Shown here: positions 16,078-26,600 of the stretch, piece after piece
Position numbering within the stretch: the first letter of the stretch is position 1
How the letters are laid out: every line of letters starts with the position of its first letter
Source: Gammaproteobacteria bacterium UBA7449
GTDB lineage: Bacteria; Pseudomonadota; Gammaproteobacteria; Pseudomonadales; Pseudohongiellaceae
Length of the DNA stretch: 45,468 bases
Direction of reading: 5' to 3'
Assembly (NCBI GenBank): GCA_002477465.1
Contig: DLPV01000017.1
Location: forward strand, 1,035 to 46,502
Made by a program: the position numbers and the translations under genes
Notes under the pieces: model-generated
Database searches by the model: none
Seen by the model: the letters and a program-made list of their open reading frames with translations, nothing else
Told to the model about the DNA's origin: nothing

Positions 16078-18750
16078 ATGAGAAAACTGGCGATCGCAAT
16101 CCTGTTGGCGCTCGGTTTACCTGCTGTTGTCAAAGCGCAGGACTTCACCATTGCTGATATTATTGTAGATGGCTATCAGCGCATCTCGCCCGGCATTATC
16201 TATAATCTGTTGCCGGTAGGAATCAGTGACGTGGTTACCGAACGCACTCCTGCTGAAATTATTCGTGCTCTGGTGACTTCCGAATATTTCGATGAGATTG
16301 AGGTATCCCGGGAAGGTAACATCCTCGTTATTACTGTTCTCGAGCGGCCATCCGTTGCTGAAATAACAGTAGAGGGAAACAGTGTCCTTGAGACGGAAGA
16401 CATAATTGATAATATGGCCTCGGCGGACATCGCTGAAGGGCAAATTTTCACGCGTGCTGCACTGGAAGCGATCCAGCAGGGCATTCAGGAAGTCTATTCA
16501 TCCCGCGGACGATACGGGGCTTCGGTCGAAGTTACTGTAGATGAATTGCCACGTAACAGAGTCTCGATCAGCCTTGATATCAACGAGGGTGAAGAATCGC
16601 GGATTCGTCATATCAATGTCGTCGGTAATGAGGCTTTCGAGGAAGAGCAGCTTCTCGATCTCTTTGAGTTAGGCACGAAGCCCTGGTACATGTTTCTCAG
16701 TCGCAAAGACCGTTACTCGCGAGAGCAGTTCTCCGGTGACCTGGAGCGACTCGAGTCCTTTTATCTTGATAATGGTTACGTTGAATTCAGTGTGGATTCC
16801 ACGCCCATCTCCATTACACCAGACCGTAAAGAAGTGTATATCACCATCAATGTCAATGAAGGTGACCAATATACCGTCAGCAACGTTGATCTTGCGGGTG
16901 ATCTGGTGGACGCTGAGGCACTGTTGCGCGCTGCTATTTTCGTCCAACCCGGTCAAATCTATTCTCAGGGTTTGGTAACCGGCACTGAAGAAATCATGGT
17001 GCAATTCCTGGGCAACCTTGGTTATGCCTTTGCAGAGGCGACAGGTGTCCCGGAAGTCAATGATGAGGATGAGACGGTTGAAGTGACATTCTTCATCGAG
17101 CCGGGAAATCGAACTTACGTGAACCGAATTAATTTCTCCGGGAATCTCTCGACCGCTGACGACGTCCTGCGACGAGAAATGCGCCAGTTGGAAAGTGCAC
17201 CTGCTTCCAGTATCCAGATTGAACAGTCCAAAGTGCGCCTTGAGCGCTTGGGATATTTCGAGACGGTGGAAGTTGAGACCGACGAGGTGCCAGGCACCGA
17301 AGATCAGATCGACGTGAACTACGACGTGGTAGAGCAGAATTTTGGTGCTGTAAGCTTCCAGGTCGGAACCGGTGGTGGCGGCAATTTTTTTCTGAGCTCC
17401 AATTTACAGGCGCAAAACTTTCTCGGCACGGGTCGAACCGTTGGCATCGGCGTGAATCGCAGCAGATTCCAACAGGGACTGAATTTCCAATACGTCGATC
17501 CTTTCTTTACGCCGGACGGTGTGTCAAGGGGTTTTAATCTATTCGCCCGGGAGATCGACTCACCGTTTAATGTGTCGAATTTCAATACAACCTCATTCGG
17601 TGGTTCGGTGAGTTTTAGTTACCCATTGAGCGAAATTGAAGTATTGGGTTTTGATCTCGGGTATACCCACACGGAGTTGGGAACCGGAACAGGCTCTGTA
17701 CAGGAAATCATCAGCAGCCCGAAATTATTTGACGGCATCAATCAGTACGTAATCGAACCGGCGAATGCGAATCCTTTTAACGCGCCGGTTCGAGATGCGT
17801 TGCTGGGTGACGTGGCTAACTTGCGGCCCGATCAGTTGCGAGCACCGACTGACCCAGGTTTCGTGGACAGATTCGGCGATACTTTTGATAATTTGTCTCT
17901 TACCGGGCGCTGGTTCCGAAACACCTTGAACCGGGGTCAGCTGGCAACCGACGGCTCTTTGCACAACATCGGAATCGAGATCACCATGCCAGGCAGTGAC
18001 CTTGAGTACGCCCGTATAAATTACAGCAATCAAATCTACTGGCCCATTAATTCCCGGCGTACCTGGGTTGTTGGCTTGCAAACCAATCTGGGTTACGGCA
18101 TTGGTTATGGCGACAATAGCGAGATGCCGTTCTTCAATAATTTCTTCGCCGGCGGCCTGATTCAGGGTGGTGGCCGAGTACGGGGGTTCGAGGAAAACAG
18201 TCTTGGACCGCAAAGCACGGCTGGTGCACGATATCTGACCGAAGGCCCGATCAGCCTGCTAAGGGATGAAGAAGGAAACATCATTACCGATATCGCGGGT
18301 AATGCGACGTTTGCCGGAGATATTGGCTACCAAACCGAGGCGTTACTGGATGCCAATGGTAATGTGATATTGGATGCAAACGGGAATCCGGAAGTCGCGC
18401 TGGCTGTTCAAAATTTCTTCCTCGATGAGGATTTTGACAGTTTCGGTGGTAACATACTAACCACGGCGACGCTGGAACTTATTTTTCCACTGCCATTTGT
18501 GCCAAATCAGAATCAGGTACGGTCGTCATTTTTTATTGACGCTGGAAATGTTTTCTCGTCAAATTGCACTGAACGGCAGCGGTTGCTCAAAAATTGCACA
18601 AATTTCGATCTTGGCGAGATACGTTATTCGGCCGGGGTCGCAATAACCTATCTGTCCCCATTTGGCCCGCTGACATTCTACCTGGCGGCACCTTTTGGCA
18701 AGGAGGGGGATGACACCAAGTCATTCGATTTTACTGTCGGCGTATTCTGA
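16078..18750 (+). CDS. bamA: Outer-membrane assembly protein BamA
   Basis: BamA is the Omp85-family core of the BAM complex that folds and inserts beta-barrel proteins. A signal peptide (about residues 1-20, ending V-K-A-Q) is followed by five POTRA domains, the first starting D-F-T-I-A-D-I-I-V-D-G, and a C-terminal 16-strand barrel. The barrel carries the conserved loop-6 V-R-G-F motif at residues 701-704 and ends in a terminal Phe, as expected for BAM substrates. At 890 residues it is longer than E. coli BamA (810). Part of the excess lies in loop 6 after V-R-G-F, including a repeated D-A-N-G-N segment encoded at 18349-18387. skp follows after 92 bases. Confidence 0.97.
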   Translation: MRKLAIAILLALGLPAVVKAQDFTIADIIVDGYQRISPGIIYNLLPVGISDVVTERTPAEIIRALVTSEYFDEIEVSREGNILVITVLERPSVAEITVEGNSVLETEDIIDNMASADIAEGQIFTRAALEAIQQGIQEVYSSRGRYGASVEVTVDELPRNRVSISLDINEGEESRIRHINVVGNEAFEEEQLLDLFELGTKPWYMFLSRKDRYSREQFSGDLERLESFYLDNGYVEFSVDSTPISITPDRKEVYITINVNEGDQYTVSNVDLAGDLVDAEALLRAAIFVQPGQIYSQGLVTGTEEIMVQFLGNLGYAFAEATGVPEVNDEDETVEVTFFIEPGNRTYVNRINFSGNLSTADDVLRREMRQLESAPASSIQIEQSKVRLERLGYFETVEVETDEVPGTEDQIDVNYDVVEQNFGAVSFQVGTGGGGNFFLSSNLQAQNFLGTGRTVGIGVNRSRFQQGLNFQYVDPFFTPDGVSRGFNLFAREIDSPFNVSNFNTTSFGGSVSFSYPLSEIEVLGFDLGYTHTELGTGTGSVQEIISSPKLFDGINQYVIEPANANPFNAPVRDALLGDVANLRPDQLRAPTDPGFVDRFGDTFDNLSLTGRWFRNTLNRGQLATDGSLHNIGIEITMPGSDLEYARINYSNQIYWPINSRRTWVVGLQTNLGYGIGYGDNSEMPFFNNFFAGGLIQGGGRVRGFEENSLGPQSTAGARYLTEGPISLLRDEEGNIITDIAGNATFAGDIGYQTEALLDANGNVILDANGNPEVALAVQNFFLDEDFDSFGGNILTTATLELIFPLPFVPNQNQVRSSFFIDAGNVFSSNCTERQRLLKNCTNFDLGEIRYSAGVAITYLSPFGPLTFYLAAPFGKEGDDTKSFDFTVGVF

Positions 18751-18793
18751 TCGCTTACTTAAACAGCGGTACGTCAGACAATCAGAATTAATT

Positions 18794-18820
18794 CCCATGC
18801 GCCAAAGCCGGCATGGGTTT
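18794..18820 (+). terminator. Hairpin between bamA and skp (weak terminator or attenuator)
   Basis: CCCATGC at 18794-18800 pairs perfectly with GCATGGG at 18811-18817 around a 10-base loop, followed by only three T residues. This may be a partial terminator that sets the bamA to skp ratio, or an mRNA-processing hairpin. The short U-tract makes strong termination unlikely. Confidence 0.4.
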
Positions 18821-18842
18821 CGTTAGAACTTGGAGATAAAGA

Positions 18843-19373
18843 GTGAATACAAGAAAGAGTCTAATCATTGGCATGTTCCTGGTGCTGTTTGCACAGACTG
18901 CATCGGCACAGGATACCAAGATTGGTGTTTTAAATGCCCTGCAGGCCTTGTTTAATTCAGATGCTGCACAAGTTGTGCAAACAGAACTGGAGCAAGAGTT
19001 TGCGGTGGATGAAGCCCGAGCGACTGAGCTTACCGAGCAATTGCAGGGGCTGCAGGAAGAATACCAGCAGAACGAAGCAGTAATGACTGAAGATGAAATT
19101 CGACGCATGAACGCCAGTGCGCAGGATCTTCAGGTGCAATTGCAATTGATCCAGGAAAGGGTACAGCAGGCGATTCAAGAGAAGAACCAGGAATTTTTGG
19201 CGAGCATGCAGGAAGAGCTTGCCTCTGCCGTTACAGATGTCGTGGCCGAAGGTGGATTCGATCTGATTTTGAACGCTGATAGCGCACCATACTATGCGCC
19301 GGTGCTTGATATTACTGCAAGGGTAACTGCCAAACTGAATGAGAAGTTAGCAAACGCTAATTCAAGCAACTAA
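18843..19373 (+). CDS. skp: Periplasmic chaperone Skp (OmpH)
   Basis: Skp is a trimeric periplasmic chaperone that carries unfolded outer-membrane proteins to BAM. The protein is 176 residues with a clear signal peptide (basic start, hydrophobic core, cleavage after A-S-A-Q around residue 22-23). The next part reads K-I-G-V-L-N-A-L-Q-A-L, and the middle is a long Gln/Glu-rich coiled coil (about residues 50-125) that forms the tentacles. The start is a GTG at 18843 with GGAG at 18832-18835 upstream. It is flanked by bamA and lpxD as in E. coli. Confidence 0.93.
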   Translation: MNTRKSLIIGMFLVLFAQTASAQDTKIGVLNALQALFNSDAAQVVQTELEQEFAVDEARATELTEQLQGLQEEYQQNEAVMTEDEIRRMNASAQDLQVQLQLIQERVQQAIQEKNQEFLASMQEELASAVTDVVAEGGFDLILNADSAPYYAPVLDITARVTAKLNEKLANANSSN

Positions 19374-19420
19374 TAGAGCATAATTTTTTGAGATTTTTCT
19401 CTATTAGTGTCAGGTGACAC

Positions 19421-20443
19421 ATGAAGAGCTACTCGCTCGGTGATATTGCTAACCAATTAGGTCTAAAATTAGTTGGTGATTCGCGATGCGAGATTACCGG
19501 TCTGGGCACCTTATCTGGGGCCCAGGCAGGACAGCTCAGCTTCCTTAGTAACCAATCCTATATCGATCAGTTGGCTGCAACACAGGCTTCGGCGGTAATC
19601 GTCGAGCAACGATTCGCTGACGCCAGTCCGGCCAATGTACTAATCTCTGATCAACCTTACGTCAGCTTTGCTTACGCCTCCGAGTTGTTTTCCTCCAGAC
19701 CCACCGTCAAGCCTGGTGTGCATGAAACCGCTTATATTTCACCTTCGGCGAAGATTTCGAGCAGCGCGTATGTCGGCGCAAATGCGGTGATCGAGGACGG
19801 AGTAGAAGTTGGTGATAATGTCTTCGTTGGTCCTGGTACCGTGATCGGCAGTGGGGCGGTGATAGGTGCAGATTGCGTGCTGCATGCCAATGTAACGCTT
19901 TATCATTCGGTCTATTTGGGAAGTCGAGTTTGTATTCATAGTAATGCCGTCATCGGAGCAGATGGCTTCGGTTTTGCATTTGATGGCAAAAAAAGTATTA
20001 AGATCCAGCAGCTAGGCTGTGTTCGCATCGGCAACAATGTGGATATCGGAGCCGGCACGACGATAGACCGTGGAGCCATAGAGGATACGATTATTGACCA
20101 AGGGGTTAAGATAGACAATCAAGTGCAGATAGGTCACAACACGCAAGTAGGGGCGCATACGGTCATCTGTGGCTGCACCGCAATTGCGGGGAGTGCGAAG
20201 ATTGGAAAATACTGCGTGCTCGGTGGCGCCAGTGGTATGGTAGGTCACCTGAGTTTGGCTGATGGTGTTCAGGTCAGTGCAATGTCATTGGTGAGTCGGT
20301 CGATCACCGAGCCCGGAACGTATTCCTCTGGAACGGGCCAGATGAAGCTGTCTGATTGGAAGCGCGCGATTGTTCGCTTCCAGCAACTTGACGGCATGGC
20401 GCGGCGCTTAAAAGAATTAGAGCAATTGACCGATAAAAATTGA
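19421..20443 (+). CDS. lpxD: UDP-3-O-acylglucosamine N-acyltransferase LpxD
   Basis: LpxD adds the second hydroxyacyl chain, from acyl-ACP, to the lipid A precursor UDP-3-O-acyl-glucosamine. The 340-residue protein has an N-terminal uridine-binding domain (about 1-100) followed by left-handed beta-helix hexapeptide repeats. These include I-G-A-D-G-F-G-F-A and V-Q-I-G-H-N-T-Q-V-G, which carries the catalytic His, and a C-terminal helix. It lies upstream of fabZ, lpxA and lpxB in the usual lipid A cluster. Confidence 0.96.
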   Translation: MKSYSLGDIANQLGLKLVGDSRCEITGLGTLSGAQAGQLSFLSNQSYIDQLAATQASAVIVEQRFADASPANVLISDQPYVSFAYASELFSSRPTVKPGVHETAYISPSAKISSSAYVGANAVIEDGVEVGDNVFVGPGTVIGSGAVIGADCVLHANVTLYHSVYLGSRVCIHSNAVIGADGFGFAFDGKKSIKIQQLGCVRIGNNVDIGAGTTIDRGAIEDTIIDQGVKIDNQVQIGHNTQVGAHTVICGCTAIAGSAKIGKYCVLGGASGMVGHLSLADGVQVSAMSLVSRSITEPGTYSSGTGQMKLSDWKRAIVRFQQLDGMARRLKELEQLTDKN

Positions 20444-20555
20444 TTATAGCCTGGATATTTACCAGGTGAAAAAAACTAAACAATAAAATCAGGCTTCGGA
20501 TGTGACTGTGAAAGTCAGCACATCAGAATCCAGCACACTGATACAGAGCTTGCTT

Positions 20556-21023
20556 ATGTTGATGGATGTACAAGATATCAAAGAATACCTGCCCCAACGG
20601 TATCCTTTTCTCCTGGTTGATCGAGTCGTGGAGATGGAGTTGGGTAAATCAATCGTGGCCTACAAGAATGTGACTGTAAACGAACCATTTTTTCAGGGCC
20701 ATTTTCCACATCAACCAATCATGCCTGGAGTACTAATCATCGAGGCATTGGCGCAGGCTGCTGGTGTGCTTGGCTTCAAGAGCCAGGAAAAGAAGCCCAA
20801 GGACGGTTATCTTTATTATTTCGTCGGCGCTGACGATGTCAGGCTGAGACGTCCCGTGGTGCCGGGCGATCAACTGCGATTGGAGGTGAATGTCATCACT
20901 AATCGCCGTGGCGTCTATCGTTTTTCCGCCAAAGCCTCTGTTGACGATGAGCTCGTTGGCACAATGAATATCCTCTGTGCCGAGCGCAAGGTGGAGGAAA
21001 CGGAAGAGGTAGCTGCACCATGA
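20556..21023 (+). CDS. fabZ: 3-hydroxyacyl-ACP dehydratase FabZ
   Basis: FabZ dehydrates (3R)-hydroxyacyl-ACP during fatty-acid elongation and competes with LpxA for the same substrate pool. The hot-dog fold protein has the family start D-V-Q-D-I-K-E-Y-L-P-Q-R-Y-P-F-L-L-V-D-R-V and the catalytic helix region G-H-F-P-H-Q-P-I-M-P-G-V-L-I-I-E-A with the active His and Glu. I chose the ATG at 20556 (155 residues) because it gives the usual N-terminus; another ATG lies at 20562. A GTG at 20502 would add 18 residues with no family counterpart. The stop overlaps the lpxA start (ATGA). Confidence 0.94.
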   Translation: MLMDVQDIKEYLPQRYPFLLVDRVVEMELGKSIVAYKNVTVNEPFFQGHFPHQPIMPGVLIIEALAQAAGVLGFKSQEKKPKDGYLYYFVGADDVRLRRPVVPGDQLRLEVNVITNRRGVYRFSAKASVDDELVGTMNILCAERKVEETEEVAAP

Positions 21024-21790
21024 TCAGTCCTCACTCCGAGATTGACCCAAAGGCCGAAATTGATGAGGGGGTGACTATTGGTCCCTGGTGCATCATAGGG
21101 CCAAATGTACAGGTAGGCGCCGGCACGGTTATCGAGTCACATGTAGTGATACGAACCAACACCCGCATAGGCAAGAACAACCGCTTCTTTCAGTTTTGTT
21201 CTGTCGGTGAAGATCCGGCAGACAAGAAATTTGAAGGCGAAGATACCTGGCTTGAAATCGGTGACGACAACGTGTTTCGCGAAGGCGTCACTCTGCATCG
21301 GGGTACTGGCGCGGGCGGAGGCTCCACCCGTATAGGTAACAATAACCTGATGATGGCCTATGGCCATGTCGCCCATGATTGCGTCGTCGGTAGCCACACG
21401 ATCTTTGCGAACAACGTAGGTCTGTGTGGTCACGTTGAGATTGATGATTGGGCTATCCTCGGCGGCTATGCGGGGATAAATCAGTTTCTGACTATTGGTG
21501 CCCATGCCATGGTAGGTGGAATGACTCATATCTCCAATGATGTCCCGGCCTTCATGATTGTCAGCGGCAGACCAGCCACGGTGCGCAGTGTGAATACCAT
21601 TGGTCTTGAGAGGAGAGGCTTTGACAAGGAGTCCATTACCGAAATAAGGGAAGCCTTCAAGATACTCTACAAACGCAATTACAGCCTGCAGGAAGCAATC
21701 GACCAGATTCGCGTATTGAGTGAAAGCTGTGAAGCCCTGGATGTGCTGGTGAAATCGCTAGAGTCATCGAAAAAAGGTATTCACCGTTAA
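21020..21790 (+). CDS. lpxA: UDP-N-acetylglucosamine acyltransferase LpxA
   Basis: LpxA performs the first step of lipid A synthesis, transferring 3-hydroxyacyl from ACP to UDP-GlcNAc. The 256-residue protein is a left-handed beta-helix with many I-G-x-x hexapeptides. It contains the catalytic His119 in M-A-Y-G-H-V-A-H-D (equivalent to H125 of E. coli) and a C-terminal helical domain from about residue 195. It begins within the fabZ stop (ATGA), so translation is coupled. lpxB follows. Confidence 0.97.
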   Translation: MISPHSEIDPKAEIDEGVTIGPWCIIGPNVQVGAGTVIESHVVIRTNTRIGKNNRFFQFCSVGEDPADKKFEGEDTWLEIGDDNVFREGVTLHRGTGAGGGSTRIGNNNLMMAYGHVAHDCVVGSHTIFANNVGLCGHVEIDDWAILGGYAGINQFLTIGAHAMVGGMTHISNDVPAFMIVSGRPATVRSVNTIGLERRGFDKESITEIREAFKILYKRNYSLQEAIDQIRVLSESCEALDVLVKSLESSKKGIHR

Positions 21791-21828
21791 GCCAGGCAAA
21801 CTGGCTGCTTGAGATAAGGCGCTGATTG

Positions 21829-22983
21829 ATGGCAGATAGACTGCAATTCGGCATCCTCGCTGGCGAGCGCTCTGGTGACATACTGGGTGCTGGTTTGATC
21901 AGGGCCCTCAGGCACCACTATCCCAATGCAGAATTCACAGGAATCGGTGGCCCGGACATGGAGTCGCTCGGGTGCCAGTCTTTAGCACCGATGGAGCGCC
22001 TCTCGGTCATGGGGTTTGTGGAGCCCATTGGTCGGCTGCCAGAGTTACTGGGTATCAAGCGTAAGCTGGAACAGCATTTCAAGGCGCATCCGCCCGCCGC
22101 ATTCATTGGTATCGATTCTCCTGACTTTAATTTACGCGTAGAGGAAGTCCTCAAAAGAGTGGGGATTCCAACCATCCATTACGTGAGCCCAAGCGTCTGG
22201 GCCTATCGCAAAAATCGGATTCACAAGATCAAGCGTGCTGTGGACCTGATGCTGACGCTGTTTCCTTTTGAGACCGCTATCTATGAGGAGCATGGGGTAC
22301 CGGTGAGTTGCGTCGGCCATCCCCTGGCTGACCAGATAGGTTTTGATGATAACAAGGCGCAGGCGCGCGCAAATTTTGGCTTTTCCGCAGAGGATGCGTT
22401 GGTGGCGCTGCTGCCGGGTAGTCGAGGCAGTGAGATTAATCGCCTCGCAGCGCCATTTTTGGGGGCTGCCGTCGCTGCGCTGCAGTCCCTGCCGGGTTTG
22501 CGATTTGTCATTCCGTATAGTGGCGTGGAGAGCAAGGCCTGTATTGAGCAGGCGCTCAGGCAATCTAACATCTTCCTCGGTGAACAATTTCAGTTAATAG
22601 AGAATTCGCAGCTGGCCATGAGCGCCGCAGATTTTATTGTCATGGCAAGCGGTACGGCGACACTGGAGGCGATGCTGCTGCGCAAGCCCATGCTGGTATG
22701 CTATCGCCTGGCGCCACTCACTTATGCGATCGCTTCGCGCATCGTCAATGTGCCACATATGGCGCTCCCCAATCTGCTTGCCGGCCAGCGCCTGGTGCCG
22801 GAATTGGTGCAAGACGAGGTTACAGTCACCGCCATCCGGGATGAAATTCTGCGTTACTTCTCAGATCCTGCAGGCTTCGAAGCCAGGCTGGGTGAATTCG
22901 AGCGCCTGCATCGTGGGCTGCGAAAAGATGCGTCTGCGACCGCGGCTGCTGCTATCAAAGATCTGCTCAATTTGCCGATTTAG
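21829..22983 (+). CDS. lpxB: Lipid-A-disaccharide synthase LpxB
   Basis: LpxB joins UDP-2,3-diacylglucosamine and lipid X into the lipid A disaccharide at the inner-membrane surface. The 384-residue GT19 glycosyltransferase shows the N-terminal A-G-E-R-S-G-D element, G-I-D-S-P-D-F-N, V-S-P-S-V-W-A-Y-R, L-P-G-S-R-G-S-E-I, and the C-terminal nucleotide-binding A-S-G-T-A-T-L-E. I prefer the ATG at 21829; a TTG directly before it at 21826 is also possible. AAGG at 21816-21819 serves either. rnhB starts 8 bases after the stop. Confidence 0.96.
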   Translation: MADRLQFGILAGERSGDILGAGLIRALRHHYPNAEFTGIGGPDMESLGCQSLAPMERLSVMGFVEPIGRLPELLGIKRKLEQHFKAHPPAAFIGIDSPDFNLRVEEVLKRVGIPTIHYVSPSVWAYRKNRIHKIKRAVDLMLTLFPFETAIYEEHGVPVSCVGHPLADQIGFDDNKAQARANFGFSAEDALVALLPGSRGSEINRLAAPFLGAAVAALQSLPGLRFVIPYSGVESKACIEQALRQSNIFLGEQFQLIENSQLAMSAADFIVMASGTATLEAMLLRKPMLVCYRLAPLTYAIASRIVNVPHMALPNLLAGQRLVPELVQDEVTVTAIRDEILRYFSDPAGFEARLGEFERLHRGLRKDASATAAAAIKDLLNLPI

Positions 22984-22991
22984 AATCTTCG

Positions 22992-23600
22992 ATGAGCAAG
23001 CAAATAAATTTTCTTGATACAGACTTTGATAGCGAAGCTGAGCGTGCTGCAGGCACGGATGAAGTTGGGCGCGGGCCGCTCGCCGGCGATGTGGTTGCTG
23101 CTGCCGTGATCCTCGATGATGACAAGACTATTGTGGGATTGAATGACTCTAAGAAACTCAGTCCTAGACAGCGCGAGGCTCTGGCGTTGGAAATCAGGAC
23201 AAATGCGCTTTGTTATGCTGTCGCTCGCGCCAGCGTGGAGGAGATAGACCGGCTCAATATACTGCAGGCGAGTTTGCTGGCCATGGATAGGGCAGTCACA
23301 CAACTGCGCGTAAGCCCGAATTTTGTTTACGTGGATGGCAACCACCTGCCGTCTTGGCACTATCCTTCTCAGGCTGTGGTGAAAGGGGACGCGTGCGTGC
23401 CTGCGATTGCGGCGGCTTCAATCCTGGCCAAAGTTGTTAGAGATGCGGAGATGGTCGAGCTGGATTCAGCCTACCCTGGCTATGGTTTGGCGCAACACAA
23501 GGGTTATCCCACGCGCCAGCATTTAGAGGCTCTCCAGCAGCTTGGGCCGTCGCCGATTCATCGGCGCAGTTTTGGTCCGGTAGCTGCACTTCTCGAGTAA
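22992..23600 (+). CDS. rnhB: Ribonuclease HII
   Basis: RNase HII cleaves RNA in RNA-DNA hybrids and starts removal of misincorporated ribonucleotides. The 202-residue protein has the catalytic motif G-T-D-E-V-G-R-G-P-L-A-G with D23 and E24, the acidic V-D-G-N-H segment, the K-G-D-A motif, and A-A-A-S-I-L-A-K-V-x-R-D. It sits between lpxB and dnaE, as in most Gammaproteobacteria. Confidence 0.96.
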   Translation: MSKQINFLDTDFDSEAERAAGTDEVGRGPLAGDVVAAAVILDDDKTIVGLNDSKKLSPRQREALALEIRTNALCYAVARASVEEIDRLNILQASLLAMDRAVTQLRVSPNFVYVDGNHLPSWHYPSQAVVKGDACVPAIAAASILAKVVRDAEMVELDSAYPGYGLAQHKGYPTRQHLEALQQLGPSPIHRRSFGPVAALLE

Positions 23601-23626
23601 ACATTCTGGTCGAAAAGGGGTATATT
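23598..23626 (+). promoter_or_regulatory. Candidate dnaE promoter
   Basis: TAAACA at 23598-23603 (4 of 6 to the sigma-70 -35 consensus), a 17-base spacer, and TATATT at 23621-23626 (5 of 6 to -10) lie in the rnhB-dnaE gap. The inferred transcript start is near 23633, about 30 bases before the dnaE ATG. The -35 overlaps the rnhB stop codon. No experimental evidence; the match is reasonable but such pairs also occur by chance. Confidence 0.4.
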
Positions 23627-23661
23627 AGAAACTTTCGCGGTTCAATTCCTTACTACTCTGC

Positions 23662-26600
23662 ATGACAGCGAATTTGGCTTCCCACGCATTCACACACCTT
23701 CGTCTGCATACTGAGTTTTCCATCAACGATGGCATCACGACCATCGGCCCTCTGGTTAAACAACTCAACACGCTCGAAATGCCCGCGGTAGCGATTACCG
23801 ACATATCCAATTTGTTCGGATTGATCAAGTTCTACACAGCTGCCCAGAGAGCCGGTATTAAACCCGTTTGCGGTTGTGATGTGCTGGTAGAAGATGAGAC
23901 CGGCAATCGAACTCAGCTTGTGCTGCTGGTTAAGAGTGAAAAGGGCTATCTAAATCTTACCCGTCTGATCTCCGAGATTTATACACGGGGAGATCGCATA
24001 GGCGATCCGGTGCTGCAAAAGTGGGATCTCGAGGGCGCTACCGAGGGCCTTATTGCATTGTCGGGTGCCCAGAACAGCGACATCGGGGCGGCATTACTCG
24101 ACCATGAAATGAACAAGGCCGCTAGCTTTTTGGCGGACTGGATGAAGCTATTCCCGGACAGCTTCTACCTGGAGCTGCAGCGCGTTGGAAAAGCCGAGGA
24201 AGAGACTTACATAGACGGTGCTCTGCGCCTGGCCGCGGCGCACGATGCTCCAGTAGTAGCAACCAATGATGTTCGCTTTCTGGCCTCCAGTGATTTTGAG
24301 GCCCATGAAGTCAGGGTCTGCATTAATGAACGCCGAACTCTGGGTGATCCTCGCCGCCCACGCAACTATACCGATCAACAGTATCTGAAGAGCAGCGAGG
24401 AAATGGCCGAGGTGTTTGTTGACATTCCGGAGGCGTATCAGAACGCCGTCGAGATCGCCAAGCGCTGCAACCTGACTCTAGACCTTGGCACCCCCAGTCT
24501 GCCTAACTATCCGGTGCCAGACGACAGGTCTCTGGAGACCTTCCTCGAAGACCTCAGCCGTGAAGGCCTGGAAGATCGCCTGCAGCAGTTGTTTGGGGAG
24601 GGCGCCAAGGATGAGGCGCGCCGAAAGCCCTATTTCGAAAGACTGGATATGGAATTGGGCATCATCAATCAGATGGGTTTCCCTGGTTACTTTCTTATTG
24701 TGATGGAGTTTATTCAGTGGGCAAAGAAGAATGATATTCCAGTTGGGCCGGGACGAGGCTCAGGAGCTGGTTCTATCGTCGCCTATGCCCTGGGTATTAC
24801 CGACCTTGATCCATTGCGCTACGACCTGCTGTTTGAGCGTTTCCTCAATCCAGAGCGGGTCTCGATGCCGGACTTTGATGTGGATTTCTGCATGGAAGGT
24901 CGGGACCGCGTTATTCAGCATGTTGCAGATCTTTATGGCAAAGACGCGGTATCCCAAATAATTACATTTGGCACTATGGCCGCGAAGGCGGTGGTGCGCG
25001 ATGTTGCCCGCGTGCAGGGTAAACCCTATGCGCTGGCTGATAAGCTTTCCAAGCTGATTCCATTCGTGCCGGGCATGACGCTCAAACAGGCCTTCGAAGA
25101 TGAGCCGCAGCTGGGAGAATTTGTCGAGAGTGATGAAGATGCTCAGGAAATCATGGAGATGGCCTTTAAGTTGGAGGGCATAACGCGTAACGTCGGCAAG
25201 CACGCGGGCGGTGTGGTAATCGCGCCAACCAAGCTGACAGATTTCACCCCGCTGTACTGTGAAGAATCGGGCGGCGGTCTGGTGTCCCAGTTTGATAAAA
25301 ACGACGTCGAAACTGCCGGTTTGGTGAAGTTTGATTTCCTGGGTTTACGTACGCTTACGATCATCGACTGGGCCGTCAAGATGATCAACGCCAACCGTGA
25401 TGAAGAAAGCATTGTAGAAATCAACGACCTACCGCTGGATGACAAGACTGTTTATGACCTGCTGCAGAAGGGAGAGACCACCGCGGTCTTCCAGCTTGAG
25501 TCCCGCGGGATGAAGGAGCTCATCAAGAAACTCCGACCCAGTAGTTTCGAGGATATTATCGCCTTGGTGGCGCTATTTCGTCCCGGCCCACTGCAGTCCG
25601 GCATGGTGGACGATTTCATCGACCGCAAGCACGGCCGCAACCAGGTGAAGTTCCCACACCCGGAACTGGAGCCGGTGCTAGCAAATACCTATGGCGTGAT
25701 TCTCTACCAGGAGCAGGTCATGCAGATCGCCCAGGTGCTAGCGAATTACAGCCTGGGTGGGGCGGACATTTTGCGCAAGGCCATGGGCAAGAAGAACCCA
25801 GCGGTGATGGCGAAGCAGCGCGAGTTATTCATGGCTGGGGCAGAGCAACGCAAGATTGATAAAGTGCTGGCTGGATCCATTTTCGATCTGATGGAGAAAT
25901 TTGCCGGCTATGGATTCAACAAGTCGCACTCGGCGGCATATGCCTTGGTGTCCTATCAGACGGCCTGGCTGAAGACGCATTATCCGGCCTATTTCATGGC
26001 GGCGGTGTTATCTGCTGATATGCAGAACACTGACAAGATAGTTACGCTGATTGACGAATGTAATGCCATGGATTTAACCATCGTACCGCCAGATATCAAT
26101 ATGGGGCAGTTTAATTTCACGGTGAATGATGCCGGAGAGATCGTATACGGTCTGGGTGCAATCAGGGGTTTAGGGGCAGGTCCTGTCGAGGTGCTGTTGG
26201 CGGCGCGAGACCAGAGTCCGTTTGTCAGCCTACTGGATCTTTGTCAGCGAGTTGATCCGCAAACCGTTAACAAGCGAACGATGGAAGCGCTGATCCGTGC
26301 CGGTGCATTGGATAATCTGGTCAAAGGGGATCCGGATCATGCGCGGGCCAACCTCAGCGCCATGCTGCCGGGCTCCGTGCAGGCCGCAGAACAGAGCAGC
26401 CGCAACCAGGCTAGTGGGGTTGAGGACTTGTTTGGGGAAATTGCGCCAGCCGAGCCTGCCGCAGAGGAGCAGAGTTTTGGTCCACGAGCACAGGCCTGGA
26501 GCGAGCAGGAGCGCCTGCAGGCGGAGAGAGATACCCTGGGGCTTTATCTGTCCGGGCATCCAATCGAAGAGTTTCTGCCCGAGCTTGCCAAAGTCACGCG

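Noticed and set aside
20502..20555. GTG-initiated 18-residue N-terminal extension of FabZ
   Set aside because: FabZ normally starts a few residues before D-I/V-Q-D-I-K-E-Y-L-P; the extension is Ser/Thr-rich without conservation. It cannot be excluded without N-terminal data.
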